A DNA stretch of 64,000 bases. It comes from Cynocephalus volans (taxonomy: Eukaryota > Chordata > Mammalia > Dermoptera > Cynocephalidae). Both the position numbers and the translations under genes were made by a program. Shown in pieces: positions 1-13,185 of this stretch. Below the pieces are notes generated by a model, which was not told the origin of the DNA, did not search any database, and was given only the letters and a program-made list of their open reading frames with translations. Location of the stretch: NCBI RefSeq assembly GCF_027409185.1, contig NC_084463.1, positions 113,714,133 through 113,778,132 of the forward strand, read 5' to 3'. How positions within the stretch are numbered: the stretch's first letter is position 1; each line of letters starts with the position of its first letter.

Positions 1-404
1 AACAAGGCAACCTCACCCAAGAAACTCCATCTTAGATACTATTTCACTTGATCACATAATTCTCAAAACACACATTTTGGATGCATGGAAAAGATTGATC
101 TATTTTAGTTATGTCAGTGAACCTGTGAGACAGGCAGAGCTGTTTCAATAGGAATGATTTTGCTCGTGATTCTAGAGCAGTTTTCCTGGAATGATTTGAG
201 AAACATGGGCATAATCCCAGGCAGGTGTATATTACTATGTAGAAGATAAAGAACAAAGCTGCACTTGGTCTAAAATGAGTTTCTCTGGACAGTCTATCCC
301 AAGTCTTTTGGCAGCTATTCACTCCCTGAGTATTTTGCATTATTGAGTTGATCTCTTTTACTCCTTTCTAACTCTTTTGAATTCTTTTGATCTTCTTAGT
401 ACTT
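1..404. other. Unassigned AT-rich sequence
   Basis: I recognise no repeat or gene here. Short open frames on the minus strand (for example 44-340) have no recognisable protein features. Confidence 0.4.
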
Positions 405-575
405 TTCCATCTACAATGCCTTTCTCAGCAACCCAGTGAGGTAAGCAAGGTAGATATTCTTATTCTTGTTTTAGAAATCAGTTAGGTGGTTTGCCTAAGT
501 CACACAACTAGAAAGTGGCAGAGTCAAAATTAGCCTAGGTTATTCTCTCCAGATCCTGAGTGCTTTCAATTATGT
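405..575 (-). repeat. MIR SINE fragment
   Basis: The segment keeps the MIR core read in antisense: a degraded copy of the 'fall below, keep' stretch followed by a 'gcctaagtcacacaactag' and 'aaagtggcagagtcaaaatt' block, which matches the reverse complement of the MIR tRNA-related and core parts. It is an old and diverged copy, as expected for this pan-mammalian family. Confidence 0.6.
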
Positions 576-1149
576 CACAAATGGCATTCTAAAATACAGC
601 CCCCACCCACCTTTTTTGCAACTTCCCTTTCTGCTGTTTAACTTGTCCTCCCCCCCCCCACCATAGTCTACTGTACTGAATAATTGCATGCAGCAAAAAC
701 AGCCCTTTCATAGCATCCGTCTATCTTATTAAGAGATCTTAATAAAATCAAGTGTTTTTTGAAAGATTATTCCTTGCTGACAATTTCTCAGGTTTTAAAC
801 GTTTAGAAAAACCTTTCTAATGAGTTCTTAGTGTGACTAAACAATTGATTCAAGGCATTTTTAAAAAATTACCTGAGATTCACCTGCCTTTCATTTTGGC
901 AGAGTAAAATCAGAAATTATTCTAATATATTTTTCCTGCCCTTTTCTATTCCCGCCTCCCCCTAGGAAGACAATAGTATAAACCAAAGCTTTTATCTTTA
1001 GAGTTAAAATACAAGTATATCCACAATTTAAATGTTGAACTTTGGTTCTACTTTTTTCTTGTTTTATTATTATTATTATTATTGTTATTATTTTTAGAGG
1101 CATCTTTTTTTGTTTTATTATTAATATCCTCCCTCCATGTAAAAAATAT

Positions 1150-1925
1150 TTTAGATAAGGCTCAGATCCCCTTTGATTACCATCAACATTCTAGATCCAT
1201 CCCCTTTCACCATAAGTAACCACTGACACTACTTTCATTTTTGACCTTCCAAACATTTTCTCTGCTTTTATATACATCATACATACATTCCTGTGGGAAA
1301 CAAAGTGATTTTGTAGTTTGATGTAGATTTCACATAAATGATGAATGTTCTGAAACTTGCTTTTTTCGTTAAACATTATGTCTTAGGGATCTTTCCATAT
1401 TAACATTATTTATTTTAATGATTACATCATATTTTGTGGTATGGCTCTACCACAATTTATTTCTCCACACTCTTTAGTCTATTTCTTAGTATTGCATTTT
1501 ACAAACAATGCTGCAATGAACATTCTTGTACATGCTTCCTTGTGCACCTGTACTGCTACTTTGGGGTAAATATGGAGAAGTAGAATTGCTGAGTCAGAGG
1601 GGGTGTATGTTTTAAAATTTTAAGACTTTACTGCCAAATAACTGCAATTTGAATTACTGTTGGAAGTGTATATGATCTCTTTTTCCAATCCTTAGCCACA
1701 CTTGATATTTAAAACTTTCAGTTTTGCAAATCTGCTGAGTTACTATCTTGTTGACATAATTTGCATTTTCCTGTTTTCTAGTGAGATTTAGTCTCTTCAT
1801 ATCTTTATGAACAATTTCTATTTCTTTTATGAGTTGTCTGTATCATTTACCTCTTTTCTAGACAGGTGGTCTTTTTCTCACCACGAATGTCTTTTTTACT
1901 GAAAAGAAGTTTTACATGTTGATGA
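1150..1925 (-). mobile_element. Old LINE-1 (L1M-type) 3' fragment, antisense
   Basis: The text reads as the reverse complement of an L1 ORF2 C-terminal/3'UTR region, for example the 'aacaatgctgcaatgaacat' block near 1506 and 'agtagaattgctgagtca' near 1580, which recur in all other antisense L1 pieces of the window. No open frame survives. It is clearly diverged and probably distinct from the L1 that starts just downstream at about 1930. Confidence 0.6.
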
Positions 1926-1929
1926 AGCA

Positions 1930-4900
1930 AATTATGACTTTTTTTTTTAGGTAAAATTCACATAACAGAAAATTCACCACTTTAACCATTTTAAAGTATA
2001 CAATTTGGTGATTTTTGTACATTCATAATGTTGTGCAACCATCACCACTATCTAATTTCAGACCTTTTTCATCACCCAAATAAGAAACCCTATATCCTTT
2101 AGGCTTTCACTCCATATTCCACCCTCACCCCTTGCCCCAACGCCTGGCAACTGCCAATCAGCTTGTGTCTCTATGGATTTGCCTATGCTGGCATTTCATA
2201 CAAATGGAATCATACAATATATGGCCTTTTGTGTCTGGCTTCTTTCACTTAGCATGATGTTTTTACAACTCATCCACATTGTATGTATCAGTACTTCATT
2301 CCTTTGTAGTGCTGAATAGTATTTCATTATGTGGATATACAACATTTGGTTTATTCATTCACCCATCATAGTATTTGGGTTGTTTTCACTTTGGGGCTAT
2401 TATGAATAATACTGCTATGAACATTCCTCTACAAGTTTTTGTCTGAACAATTTGTCTTCCATTCTGTTGTGTATATACTTAGGAGAAGAATTGCTGGGGT
2501 TTATGGTAGTAGTAAGTTTTAAAGTTTGGAATTGTGAGTCCTCCAACTTCATTCTTCTCTTTCAAGATTGTTTTGGCTATTCTGGGTCCCTAGCTATTCC
2601 ATATGAATTTTAGGATGTTTTTCCATTTCTGCAAAACAAGCAGTTGAAATTTTGATAGGTATTGTTTTAAATCTCTAGATCAATTTGGGGAATATTGCCA
2701 TCTTAACAATATTAAGTCTTCCAGTCCATGAACACTGAATGTCTTTCCATTTATTCAGGTCTTCCTTAATCTTTTTTTTTTTTTTTTAAAGATGACTGGT
2801 AAGGGTTTCTTAACCCTTGACTTGGTGTTCTCAGCACCACATTCTCCCAAGTGAGCCACAGGCCAGCCCTTCCTTAATCTTTTTTAGCAGTGTTCGTAGC
2901 ATTTAGTGCACAAGTCTTGCACATCTCGAATTAAATTTATTCCTAAATATTTTATTATTTTTGATGATATTATAAACAGAATTGTTTTCTTAATTTCATC
3001 TTCAGATTGTTCATTGCTAGAATATAGAAGTACAACTGACTTTATTATGTTTATCATGAGTCCTGCAAATTTGCAAATTCATTTACTAGCTCTAACAGTA
3101 TTTTTGTAGATTCTTTAGGATTTTCTATGTATAAAATCATGTCAGCTATGAGTAGAGATAGTTTTACTTCTTCCTTTCCAATTTGGATGACTTTTATTTC
3201 CTTTGCTTGCCTAATTGCTCTGACTATAACTTCTAGTACAATGTTGATTAGAATTGGTCGGAGTGGACGTCCTTCTCTAGTTCTCAATCCTAGGGGAAAA
3301 CCTTCAAGTGTAATTTTAGTTGTGGGTTTTTCATAGATGCCCTTTATGAGGTTGAGGAAGTTTTCTCCTCTTCCTAGTTGTAAAGTGTTTTTATCATGAA
3401 AAGGTATTGGGTTTTATCAAATGTTTTTTCTGCATCAATTGAGATAATCATGTGATTTTCCCCCCTTTATTCAAATAATATGGTGTATTATACTAACTGA
3501 TTTTCATAGGTTGAACCACCATTACATTCCTGGAATAAATCCCACTTCATCATGGTGCATAATCCTTTTAATATGTTACTGGATCTTGGTTTCCTATTAT
3601 TTTGTTAAGGAATTTTGCATCTATATTCATAAGGGATATTGGTCTGTAGTTTTCTTTTATGGCGATTCCTTTCTTTCTCCATTTTTTTGGAAGAGTCTGA
3701 GAAAAATTGGTGTTAATTCCTCTTTAAATATTTGATAAAATTCACCAATCAAGTCATCTGGTCTTGGGCTTTTCTTTTTTGAAAGTTTCTAAATAACTTA
3801 TTCAATCTCTTTACTTGTTATTGGGTTATCCAGATTTTTTATTTCTTCTACAGTCAGTTTTAGTAGTTTGTGTGTTTCTAGGAATTTATTTATTTCATCA
3901 AATTTATGTAAATTTCTGGTGCACAGTGGATCATAGTATTCTCCTATAAACCTTTTTATTTATGTAAGATTAGTAGTAATGCTCCCATTTTCATTCCTGA
4001 TTTGTCTTCTCTTTTTTGCTTGTTCACTTTAGCTAAAGGTTTGCCAATTTTGTTGATCTTTTCAAAGGACTAACTTTTTAAATTCTTAATTAACTTTGTT
4101 AATTCTTTCTGTTGTTTTTCTATTCTCTATATTACTTATCTCTGCTCAAATCTTTATTGTTTTCTTCCTTCTAATTGCTTTGAATTAGGTTTGCTCTTCT
4201 GATTCCTTAAGGTAGAAGTGTGGGATACAGATTTGCGATATTTCTTCTTTTTTAATGTAGGTATTTATATCTATAAGTTTTCCTCTGAGCACTGCTTTTG
4301 CTGCATCTCATAAGCTTTGTTATGTTGTGTTTTTGTTTTTATTTATTTCAAAGTATTTCTAATTTCTTTTGTTGTTTCTTCTTTGACATATTGGTGGTTT
4401 AAGAGTATGTTGTTTAATTTCCACATGTTGAATTTTTCAGATTTTCTTCATTTATTGATTTCTAATTTCATTTCATTGTAGTCGGAAAAGATACTTTGTA
4501 TAATTTTAATTTATTAAAATTTATCAAGATTTATTCTGTGATCTAGCATATATTCTATACTGAAGAATGTTCCATGTGTACTTGTGAAGAATGTGTGTTC
4601 CATTGTTGTCAGCTTAAGTGTTCTATGTATATATGTCTGTTAGGTTTAGTTGATTTATAGTGTTATTCCAGTCTTCTCTTTCCTTATTTATCTTTTGTCT
4701 AATTGTTCTATCTATTACTGAGAGTGAGGTGTTGAAGTCTTCAGCTGTTATTGCTGAACTATTTCTCCCTTCAATTCTATCAGTTTTCGTTTCATACATT
4801 TTGGAGTTCTGTTATTAACTGCATGTATGTGTCTATTTTGTCTTCTTGTTGGACTGACTCTTTTATCATTATATAATGTCTCTTTCTTGTGTACAATTTT

Positions 4901-5738
4901 TTGTCTTAAAGTCTACTTTGTCTGATATTAGAATAGCCACTTCAGATCTCTTTTGGTCACTATTTGCATGAAATATCTTTATTCATCCTTTCACTCACAA
5001 TCTGTAGCTTAGATCTAAAGTGAGCCTCTTATAAACAGAGTATAGTTAGATCAAGTTGTTATCCATTCTGCCAATATCTGCCTTAAATTTGACAGTTTGA
5101 TCTATTTGCATTTAATGTAATTGCTGATAAGGTATTTATTTTTGTGATTTCACTATTTGTTTTATATATATGTTCTGTTCCTCAATTACTCCATTATTGA
5201 CTTCTTTTGTGTTAAATAGATATTTTCTAGTGTACCATTTTGATTCCTTTCTTATTTCTTTCACCATATATTGTTTAGTTATTTTCTTAGTGGTTGTCCT
5301 AGGAATTACAATTGACATCTTAATTTTAATAGCAAGATACTTCAAATTTATAACAACTTAGTTTCAATAGAATACAAAACTTTGTTTCCGTATAGCTCCT
5401 CCTCCCTTATGTTGTTATTGTCACAAATTGCATTTTTATAATTGTGCATTCATCAACATAGATTGATTTATGTATTTATTTTTATGTCATTTTATATAGT
5501 TTTTAAAATCAAAGAGAAAAAAGAGAAGTTATAAATGAAATAAACAATACATTCAGACTGACTTTTATATTTAATTATATAGTCATCTTTACTAGTGTTC
5601 TTTATTTCTTTGTGTGGATTTGAGTCACTGTCTATTGTCCTTTCATTTCAGTCTGAAGGACTCCTTTTAGCATTTCCTATAGTGAAGGTCTACTAACAAC
5701 AAACTCTCAGTTTTTGTTTATATGGGAAAATCTTAATT
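1930..5738 (-). mobile_element. Old LINE-1 (L1M-type), antisense, ORF2 and part of ORF1
   Basis: The reverse strand carries a decayed L1. Near 1945-2560 lies the 3' UTR and ORF2 C-terminal region. At 3054-3287 the minus strand still translates into the reverse-transcriptase block with the EVIVRAIRQAKEIK and EEVKLS motifs and a damaged IADMILY in place of FADD. ORF2 5' sequence continues to about 5400 and ORF1 sequence to about 5735. There the element is interrupted by another L1 and resumes at 8029. A CYN SINE sits at 2778-2868. No enzyme function can remain, because all frames are broken. The subfamily (L1MA to L1MD) cannot be fixed by eye. Confidence 0.75.
2778..2868 (-). repeat. CYN (tRNA-Ile-derived) SINE, monomer
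   Basis: On the minus strand the element starts GGGCTGGCCTGTGGCTCAC and ends in an A-run (plus-strand T-run 2778-2788 region). It is flanked by perfect 17-bp direct repeats (cttccttaatctttttt) at 2761-2777 and 2869-2885, so it is a clean L1-mediated insertion into the surrounding L1. It has a single tRNA-like unit only. Confidence 0.88.
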
Positions 5739-6164
5739 TCTCCTTTTTTTTTTGTAGTTTTCTTGTGTGTGGTTAAAAACACATAACATAATTTATCCTC
5801 TTACAATTTTTAAGTGTATCTTACAGTATTGTTAACTATATACACATTGCTGTATAGCAGATTTCTAGAACTTCTTCATCTTGCATGACTGAAATTCTAT
5901 AGCCATTGAAAAACAACTCCCCATTTTCCCCTCCCCCCAGCCCCAGGCAAACCACCATTACACTTTCTGTCTCTAAAAGTCTGTTTACTTTAGATACCTC
6001 ATATAAGTGGAATTATGCAGGGTTTTTTGGGGTTTTTTTTGTGATTGGCTTATTTCACTTAGCACAATGTCCTCAATTTCACCCATGTAGTATCATATGA
6101 CAGAATTTTCTTCTTTTTTAAGGCTGAATAATATTCCATTGTATGAATGTATCACATTTTCTTT

Positions 6165-7933
6165 TTTTATTTTTTAAAGTAATTTATTATACATACATGT
6201 GGGGTACAACATTGATTTTCAATAGTTGTATACAGTGTGTCATGGTTAGATCAGGATAGTTATCTTATTCATCATTACAATGTGCAATCATTCTTTGTGT
6301 CCATTAACCAATTCCTTGTTAGCCTCCCTCCCTGTCCCCCTCCTCTCCCCTTTTCCATCTTTAGTAACCATGGTTGTTTTTCTCTCTTTCTAAAGGCTCA
6401 GTGTATTACTGTGATTGTTGTTTCTTTCTTTCTCTCTTTCTAGTGTCATTGTTTATTTGTTTATTTATGGATTCAGCTCCCGGTTATGAGTGAGAACATG
6501 AGATATTTCTCTTTCTATACCTGATTTGCTTCACTGAGGATAATTTTCTCTAGGCTCACCCATGTTGCTGCAAATGGCGGAATTTCATTCTTTTTTATGG
6601 TTGAATAGTATTCCATTGTGTGTATATACCACAATTTCCTTATCCAGTCATCCACTGATGGACATTTAGGTTGGTTCTATTACATTGCTATTGTAAATAG
6701 AACTGCAATAAACATGGGAGTGCAGGTATCCCTTCAACATGATGATTTCCAATCCTCTGGATATATCCCCGGTAGTATGATTGCTAGATCATATGGTGGT
6801 TCTATCTCTAGTTGTTTGAGGAACCTCCATACTGTTTTCCATAATGGCTGTACTAATTTACAGTCCCACCAACAGTGCAGAAGCATTCCTTTCTCTCCCC
6901 ATCCTCACCAGCATTTGTTATTCTCTGTCTTTTTTATAACAGCCAGTGTGACTGGGGTGAGGTGATATGTCAAATTGGTTTAATTTGCATTTCCATGATG
7001 ATTAGTGATGCTGAACATTTTTCATATACCTGTTGGCCATTTGTATGTCTTCCTTTGAGAAATACTATTCAGCTACTTTGCCCATTTTTTTATTGGATTA
7101 TTTGTATGTGTGTGCGTGTTGTTTGTTTTGCTGTATAGTTGTTTGAGCTCTTTGTATATTCTGGATATCAATCCCTTGTCAGATGCATAGTTTGCAAATA
7201 TTTTCTCCTATTCTGTAGGTTGTTTTTTCACTCTATTGATTGTTTCCTTTGCTGTGCAGAAGCTTTTTAGTTTGCTATAGTTCCATTGGTTTATTTTTTC
7301 TTTTGTTGTCTGTGCTTTTGGGGTGTTATTCATAAAGTCTTTGCCCAGTCCTAAATCCTGGAGTGTTTCCCCTATGTTTTCTTCTAGGAGTTTTAAAGTT
7401 TCAGGTCTTATATTTAAGTCTTTAATCCATATTGAGTTGATTATGGTATATGATGAGAGGTATGGATCTAGTTTCATTCTTCTACATATGGATATCCAGT
7501 TTTCCCAGCATCATTAATTGAAGACACAGTCTTTTCCCAAATGTATATTCTTGGTCCTCTTGTCGAAGATGAGTTGGCTGTAATGCATGGGTTGATTTCT
7601 GCGTTCTCTATTCTTTTTTTTTTTTTTGTCCTTTTTGTGACCGGTAAGGGGATCTCAACCCTTGGCTTGGTGTCACCTGCACTGCACTCAGCCAGTGAGC
7701 GCACCGGCCATCCCTATATAGGATCTGAACCTGCGCGGCGGGAGCACCTCTGCGCTCCCAGCGCCGCACTCTCCCGAGTGCACCACACGGTTGGCCCTGT
7801 GTTCTCTATTCTGTTCCATTGGTCCATGTGTCTGTTTTTATGCCAGTACCATGCTGTTTTTGTTACTACAGATTTGTAATACAGTTTGAAGTCAGGAAGT
7901 GTAATGCCTCCATATATTCCACTATATATATTC
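6165..7933 (-). mobile_element. Younger LINE-1, 5'-truncated, antisense
   Basis: It is flanked by perfect 14-bp repeats (atcacattttcttt) at 6151-6164 and 7934-7947. The minus strand shows, from left to right, a 3' tail, a G-rich 3' UTR (plus-strand C-rich 6320-6360), then the ORF2 C-terminal part. The frame at 7208-7477 reads [11 protein letters not shown]...[12 protein letters not shown], and 7714-7953 reads [21 protein letters not shown], both typical of L1 ORF2 downstream of the polymerase. It resembles the full-length copy at 19063 more than the surrounding L1M pieces do, so it is a more recent lineage-specific family. A CYN SINE splits it at 7615-7800. Confidence 0.85.
7615..7800 (-). 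repeat. CYN SINE, dimeric GC-rich variant
   Basis: It is bounded by perfect 12-bp repeats (gttctctattct) at 7603-7614 and 7801-7812. Minus-strand order is tRNA-like unit 1 (start GGCCAACCGTGTGGTGCAC), unit 2 (GGCCGGTGCGCTCACTGG) and an A tail. Between the two units, about 7722-7770, it holds a GC-rich stretch (plus strand gcgcggcgggagcacctctg) where the other dimers have a plain tRNA-like 3' half, so it represents a different source subfamily. Confidence 0.88.
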
Positions 7934-8028
7934 ATCACATTTTCTTTATGCATTCATTCTTCTATGAACATTTAGGTTGCTTCTGTGTCTTAGACACTGT
8001 GAATGAAGTTGCAATAAACATGTCCCCT

Positions 8029-9165
8029 TTATTTTTGAAGGATCATTTTGCCAGGTACAGAAATCATGGCTGACAGGTTTTTTTCTTTCAGCACTCTGAC
8101 TATGTCATTCCACATCCTCTGACCTTCATGGTTTCTGATGAAAATCAGCTGTTAATCTTATTGAGGATCCCTTGTATCTGACATGGCACTGCTTTCTTGA
8201 TGCTTTCATTATCTTCTTTGTCTGACTTTTTATAGTTTGATTATAATGTGTCTGGATGTGTTTCTCTTTGAGTTTATCCTTCTTGAAGTTCATTTAGCTT
8301 CTTGGATGTGAAGATTCATGGAGGTTTTCAACCATTATTTTTTCAAACTTTCTGTCCCTTTCTTTCTTCTCCTTCTGGGGCTTTCACTGTGTATATATTG
8401 GTACTTGATGGTATCTGACAAATCTCTGATGCTCTGTTCATTTTTCTTCATTCTTTTTTCTTTGTGCTCCTCAGACTGGGTAATCTCAATTGATCTATCT
8501 TCAAGTTCATTGGTACTTTCTTCAGCCTGATTATGTCTGCTGTTGATGCTCTCAAGCGAATTTTTTATTTTAGTTTTACTTTTAAACTCCAGAATTTCCA
8601 TTTTGATCCTTTTGATAGTTTCTATATCTTTATGGATATTTTTATTTGGTGAGACATTGTTCTCCTTTTTTTAAAAAAATTCTTTGTATGAAGTGCATTT
8701 TGAATATTATAGCATGGCAACGCTGGAATTATATCCTTGTCTCCCTGGGATTTTGTATTAGTACTTATAGTTGTAATTGTTTGTTTATTGATTTTATGAA
8801 CTAGTTTTATAAAGTCTTTTTTTTTTTTTTTTGTCATGTGGGGCCACTGTAGTCTCTGTTTTATTAGCTTAGTGGTCATGATGGATTGATGGAAATTTGC
8901 CAATTATTTAATTGATAAGTCATTAAAATCATTGTCAATGTGTTCATTTGAGAATGATTTGACAGAGATTTCCTTAAATCATGGAAGAAAAACAAAACAA
9001 ACAAACAAAAAACACCTTCTAGTTTCCTAAGGGTCTCTGTGTGCATGTTGGGACACACCTTCAACATTCAGACAGATAGTTTAACAGCTCTGTCATAGCC
9101 TTCACTTTCTGCTAGAGCAAAGCCAGAGGTGAGAGCTTAGGGTCTTCTGAGGTCTTTTCTGAGCA
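8029..9165 (-). mobile_element. Continuation of old LINE-1: ORF1 and 5' region, antisense
   Basis: This resumes the L1 that broke at 5738. The minus strand at 8335-8601 translates into an ORF1-type coiled coil with ELEDRSIEITQSEEHKEKR, and the plus strand reads 'ctgttaatcttattgaggat', which is the reverse of the ORF1 C-terminal block. Beyond about 8605 only weak similarity to an L1 5' region is visible (for example 'gagcatgcaccagccctgga' near 9162), so the outer boundary is uncertain. Confidence 0.6.
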
Positions 9166-10784
9166 TGCACCAGCCCTGGACATGTGCCTAGCTTTTTAGA
9201 TTCCCATGTATATGTGGGAGCTTTTCCAAGGACTTATTCCCCCAAAGTATCTCAGTTCCCAGCCTTTGTTCAGGAAAGTATGATTTTTGCATGACTTTTT
9301 AGTTATATGGGTATAAGTCAAGTATCTATCGACTTTTCATGGGGAAGGCAATGAAAATACCCAAATATAGTGGATTTATGATGAAAAATTAAGTGTCTTA
9401 TTTAGAAAAAATAAATTGGTCTATCTTTTAGCAGAACCATGTCCCTGAGAAATATTAAAGGCATTTCTTCCTAATCTGGAATTAGAATAGCTTATACCAA
9501 ATAATGTCTTGAAGAAATAGATGTGATCTTGTCTAAGGAATTAAAAGTTGAAAACTAGAACTGGAGACAAACCACAATTGTCCAAAGCAAACTTGACTGA
9601 TTGAAAGCCTATATGTGAGATTATTAAAAATTAAATTGTTCAAATTTTGGAAAACATACTGATTATTATTTTCAGAGGAACCTTCTGGTGAGAGCCTAAG
9701 GTAATGAAGAATAGCCCCAAGTGTGGGATGAAGAGAATTTATGCCTCTACCTTTAATCATCCTGGAAAGAGAGATATTCTGGAGCATAAAATGAGGTCTC
9801 TGTGTGAATGATAAATGTAGTTTCCCTCCTCAAGCTTTGGAATTTGAGGAATGAACCTTAGGAAGGAGAAATTTGCTCAAGGTCAACCTTCAGCATGGGG
9901 GTAAGATTAGGCACAGCTTCCCAAACACTATGCTGAGGCAGTACAGGGCCAGCACAAGGATGCAGCAAGTGAGAATCCAAGGTGCAACATTGAAGGAGGT
10001 GCTCCCTCTCAGGGTTGCCCAGTTACGGGTTTGGCACCAAGTACTGAGTGACTGTTAAAGTGTTGTGCTCTTGTGCCTTGCTTGTTTCACCCTAGCTCTG
10101 GCCCTGTATGGCATTCCGGATTATTGGAGAATAAGGTTGGCAAGCAAATTCTCACTCACAGAAGTCTGGATTGCAGAATATCAAAAGATTCAGTAAGTTA
10201 GAGATGAGAGAAGGGTCTCAGAAGCCCAAAGGAGAGGATCTGAGGGCTGCAGGGGTTCAGAACATGCCACCCTTAGTATGCCACTTTGGCAAATTGATTA
10301 TCTGGAGCTGGAGATACTTGAGAAACAGCAGATGCAGAATGGGCTCTCTGACTGCCTCCTTTCTATCTAAACACAAGGTCATAAAATTTCCCATGAGAAA
10401 GGTGCCCTCCCAGGACCAGGAAAAGTACATTTTAATACCAGAGACTGGAAGTTGATGCTGAAATAGATCTGTACAAATAAACCCACTAAAACAGCCTTAC
10501 TTTCCATTAGTTTCCCCCATATATTTCATAGACACTTCCTCACTACTTACTACTCCTAGAAGCTTAAACCTTTTTCTTTTATCTTGCTGTTCTCCACATA
10601 GTTTTTTTTTTTTTTTTTTTTTTTTTTAGGTATAAAAGCTCTCTATCCTAATTGTTTCTTTGGGTCTCCATTTTTCCTGTGAAGGCTGCTATGTGCATGT
10701 AAAAATATTAAATAAAATATGTATGCATTTCTCCTGTTAATCTGTTTTATATCAGTTTAATTCTCAGGCCCAGCCACAGAATCT
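9166..10784. other. Unassigned sequence with a long T-run
   Basis: I cannot assign this segment. 9870-10130 has the look of an old interspersed repeat ('ctgaggcagtacagggccag', then 'cagggttgcccagttacggg'), but I do not know its family. Around 10602-10627 there is an uninterrupted T-run of about 25 bases. No coding signal is convincing. Confidence 0.35.
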
Positions 10785-13185
10785 AAGGAATACAATTCAG
10801 TAGTTGTTAGTATATTCATAAACATGTGCAACCATCACCACTATATAATTACAGAACATTTTCATCATTTAATCCCCATTCATTCCCTCACCCCAACTTC
10901 TGGCAGCTACTAATCTCCTTTCTGTCAGTATAAATTTGCCTATTCTGAACATTTCAAATAATTGGAATAATATAATATGCAGCTTTTTGTGTCTGGCTTC
11001 TTCTACTTAGCATAATGTTTTTGAGCTTCCTCCGTATTATAGCATGTATCAGTACTTTACTTCTTTTTATGGCTAAATCATACTCTTTTGTACCAACATA
11101 GCACAATGTATTTATACATTCATCAATGTTTGGGTTGTTTCCACTTTTTGGCTTTTATGAACAATGCTGCTGTGTATATCATGCACAAATTTTTGTACCT
11201 AGGAGTGGAATTACCGAGTTATATGATAATTCTATGCTTAACATTTTGTGGAACTGCCAAACTTTTTTCCAGAGTGGCTGTACTATTTTACATTCCCAAC
11301 AGCAATGCATGAGGGTTCCACTCCACATCATCAACAACACTTTTCTGTCTGAATATTTTACAGGCACTTGTCTGAATTTTAACCATGCTGGTGAGGGTGA
11401 AGTTGCATCTCATTGTATTCTGATTTGCATTTCCCTAATGGATAATAACATCGAGAATCTTTTCATGTGCTTACTGGCCAGTTTTGTAACTTCTCTGGAG
11501 AAATGTCTGTTCAAATTCTTTGCCTGTCTTTTAATTGAATTGTCTTTTTATTGTTTAGTTGAAAGTGTCTTTTGTATATTTTGAATACTAGTCTCTTATC
11601 TGATATATGATTTGCAAATATTTTCTCCCAATCTGTGGTTTGTAATTTCACTTTCTTAATGTTAAACCACAGACATTTTTAATTTTAATGAAGTCTTTGG
11701 TTTCTTGTGCTTTGGGTTGTATATCTAAGAAACCATACTTAATCCAAGGTAATAAAAACTCATACCTATGTTTTCATCTACTAGTTTTACAGTTTTAGCT
11801 CTTACATTCAGGTCTTTGATCCATTTTGAGTTAATTTTTGTGTATGGTTTGAAGAAGAGGGTCCAAATTCACTCTTTTGCATATAGATATCCAGTTGTCT
11901 CACCACTACTTGTTGAAAAGATCATTATTCTTCCCGTTGAATTGTTTTGGCACCCTTGTCAAAAATCAAATGACTGTAAATGTATGGGTTTATTTCTGAA
12001 CTCTCACTCAATTCTATTGATCTATATTTCTATCCTAGGCTAGTACCACACTGCCTTGATTATTGAGCTTTGTAGTAAGTTTTGAAATCAAGAAGTGTGT
12101 GTCTTTTAACTTTGATCTTTTTCAAGACTGTTTTTGCTATTCTGAATCCTTTGCTATTCCCTGTGAATTTTAGAACCAACTTGTCAATTTTTTGCAAAAG
12201 AAAAGCCCTGTGATTTGGATAGGGATTGCACTGAATCTGTAGACCGATTTAGGGAATACTGTCAGCCTAACAATGTTACATCTTCCAATTTGTGAATATA
12301 ACATGTCTTTGCATTTATTTAGGTCATATTTAATTTCTTTCACAATTTTAAATAAGTTTTGTTAAATTTATCTCTAAGTATTTTATTTTTTGATGCTATT
12401 GGAAATCGAATTATCCTAATTTTATTTTCTGGCCATTCATTGATAGTGTATAGAAATATAATTGATATTTAAATACTGATCTAGTATCTTGCAACCTTGG
12501 CAAATTAATTTATTAGTTTTAATGGTTTTTAATGAATTTCTTAGGATATTCTACATATAAGATTATGTCATTTGCAAGTAGAGATAGTTGTACTTCCTTT
12601 TCAATTCAGATGTCTCTTAATATCTGTTTCTTGCCTAATTGCTCTGACTATATTTTTCAGTACTATGTTAATAGAAGTGGCAGAAGCAAACATCCTTTTC
12701 TTGTTCCTGAACTTAGGTGGAAAGCTTTAAGTCTTTCACCATTAAGTATGATGTTAAATGTGGGGTTTTTTAGATGCCCTTTATCAGGTTGAGGAAGTTT
12801 CTTTTAATGCTAAGGTTAATGTTTTTATCAGAAATATTTAGATAATCATATTTTATTAACTTAACTCTATCAATATGTTTTATTACATTGACTGATTTTT
12901 GTATGTTAAACCAACCTTGCATTCTTGGGATAAATCTCACTTGGTCATGGTGCATACTCCATTGTATATGCTGCTGAATTTGGTTTGCACATGCAAAATT
13001 ATGCAGCTAATATTTTGTTGAACACTTTTGTGACTGTATTCATGAGAAATATTGACTTGTAGTTAGTTTTTCCTTGTCATATCTTTGTCTAGTTTTGATA
13101 TCTGGGTAATACTGCCTCACAGAATGAGTTGAGAAGTGTTCCCTCCTCTTCTATTATTTCAAAGTGTTTTGGAAGATCTTTAGTT
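10785..13185 (-). mobile_element. Old LINE-1 (L1M-type), antisense, 3' UTR to reverse transcriptase
   Basis: Read on the minus strand this runs from 3' UTR ('aaccatcaccactatataat' on plus, 10830) through the ORF2 C-terminal region (11120-11600) to the polymerase. The frame at 12770-12955 still shows [24 protein letters not shown], the conserved reverse-transcriptase block just before the catalytic palm. It is heavily decayed. It repeats the same L1 region as 1930-3500, so it is an independent insertion, not a continuation. Confidence 0.75.

Larger units (their letters stand above)
5739..8028 (-). mobile_element. 5'-truncated LINE-1, antisense, inserted in the older L1 and itself interrupted
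   Basis: A T-run at about 5741 marks its 3' A tail on the minus strand. 5750-6150 is L1 3' UTR and ORF2-end sequence ('cacataacataatttatcc', 'gtggaattatgcagg'), and 7948-8028 continues it ('gaacatttaggttgcttctg', 'gttgcaataaacatgtcccc'). On both outer sides the older L1 reads straight across: 'taatttctcc' before and 'ttatttttgaaggatcattt' after. Net length without the inner insertion is about 500 bp. Confidence 0.75.

Noticed and set aside
1930..13185. One continuous LINE-1
   Set aside because: The same 3' UTR/ORF2 regions occur several times in the same direction, so there are at least four separate insertions.
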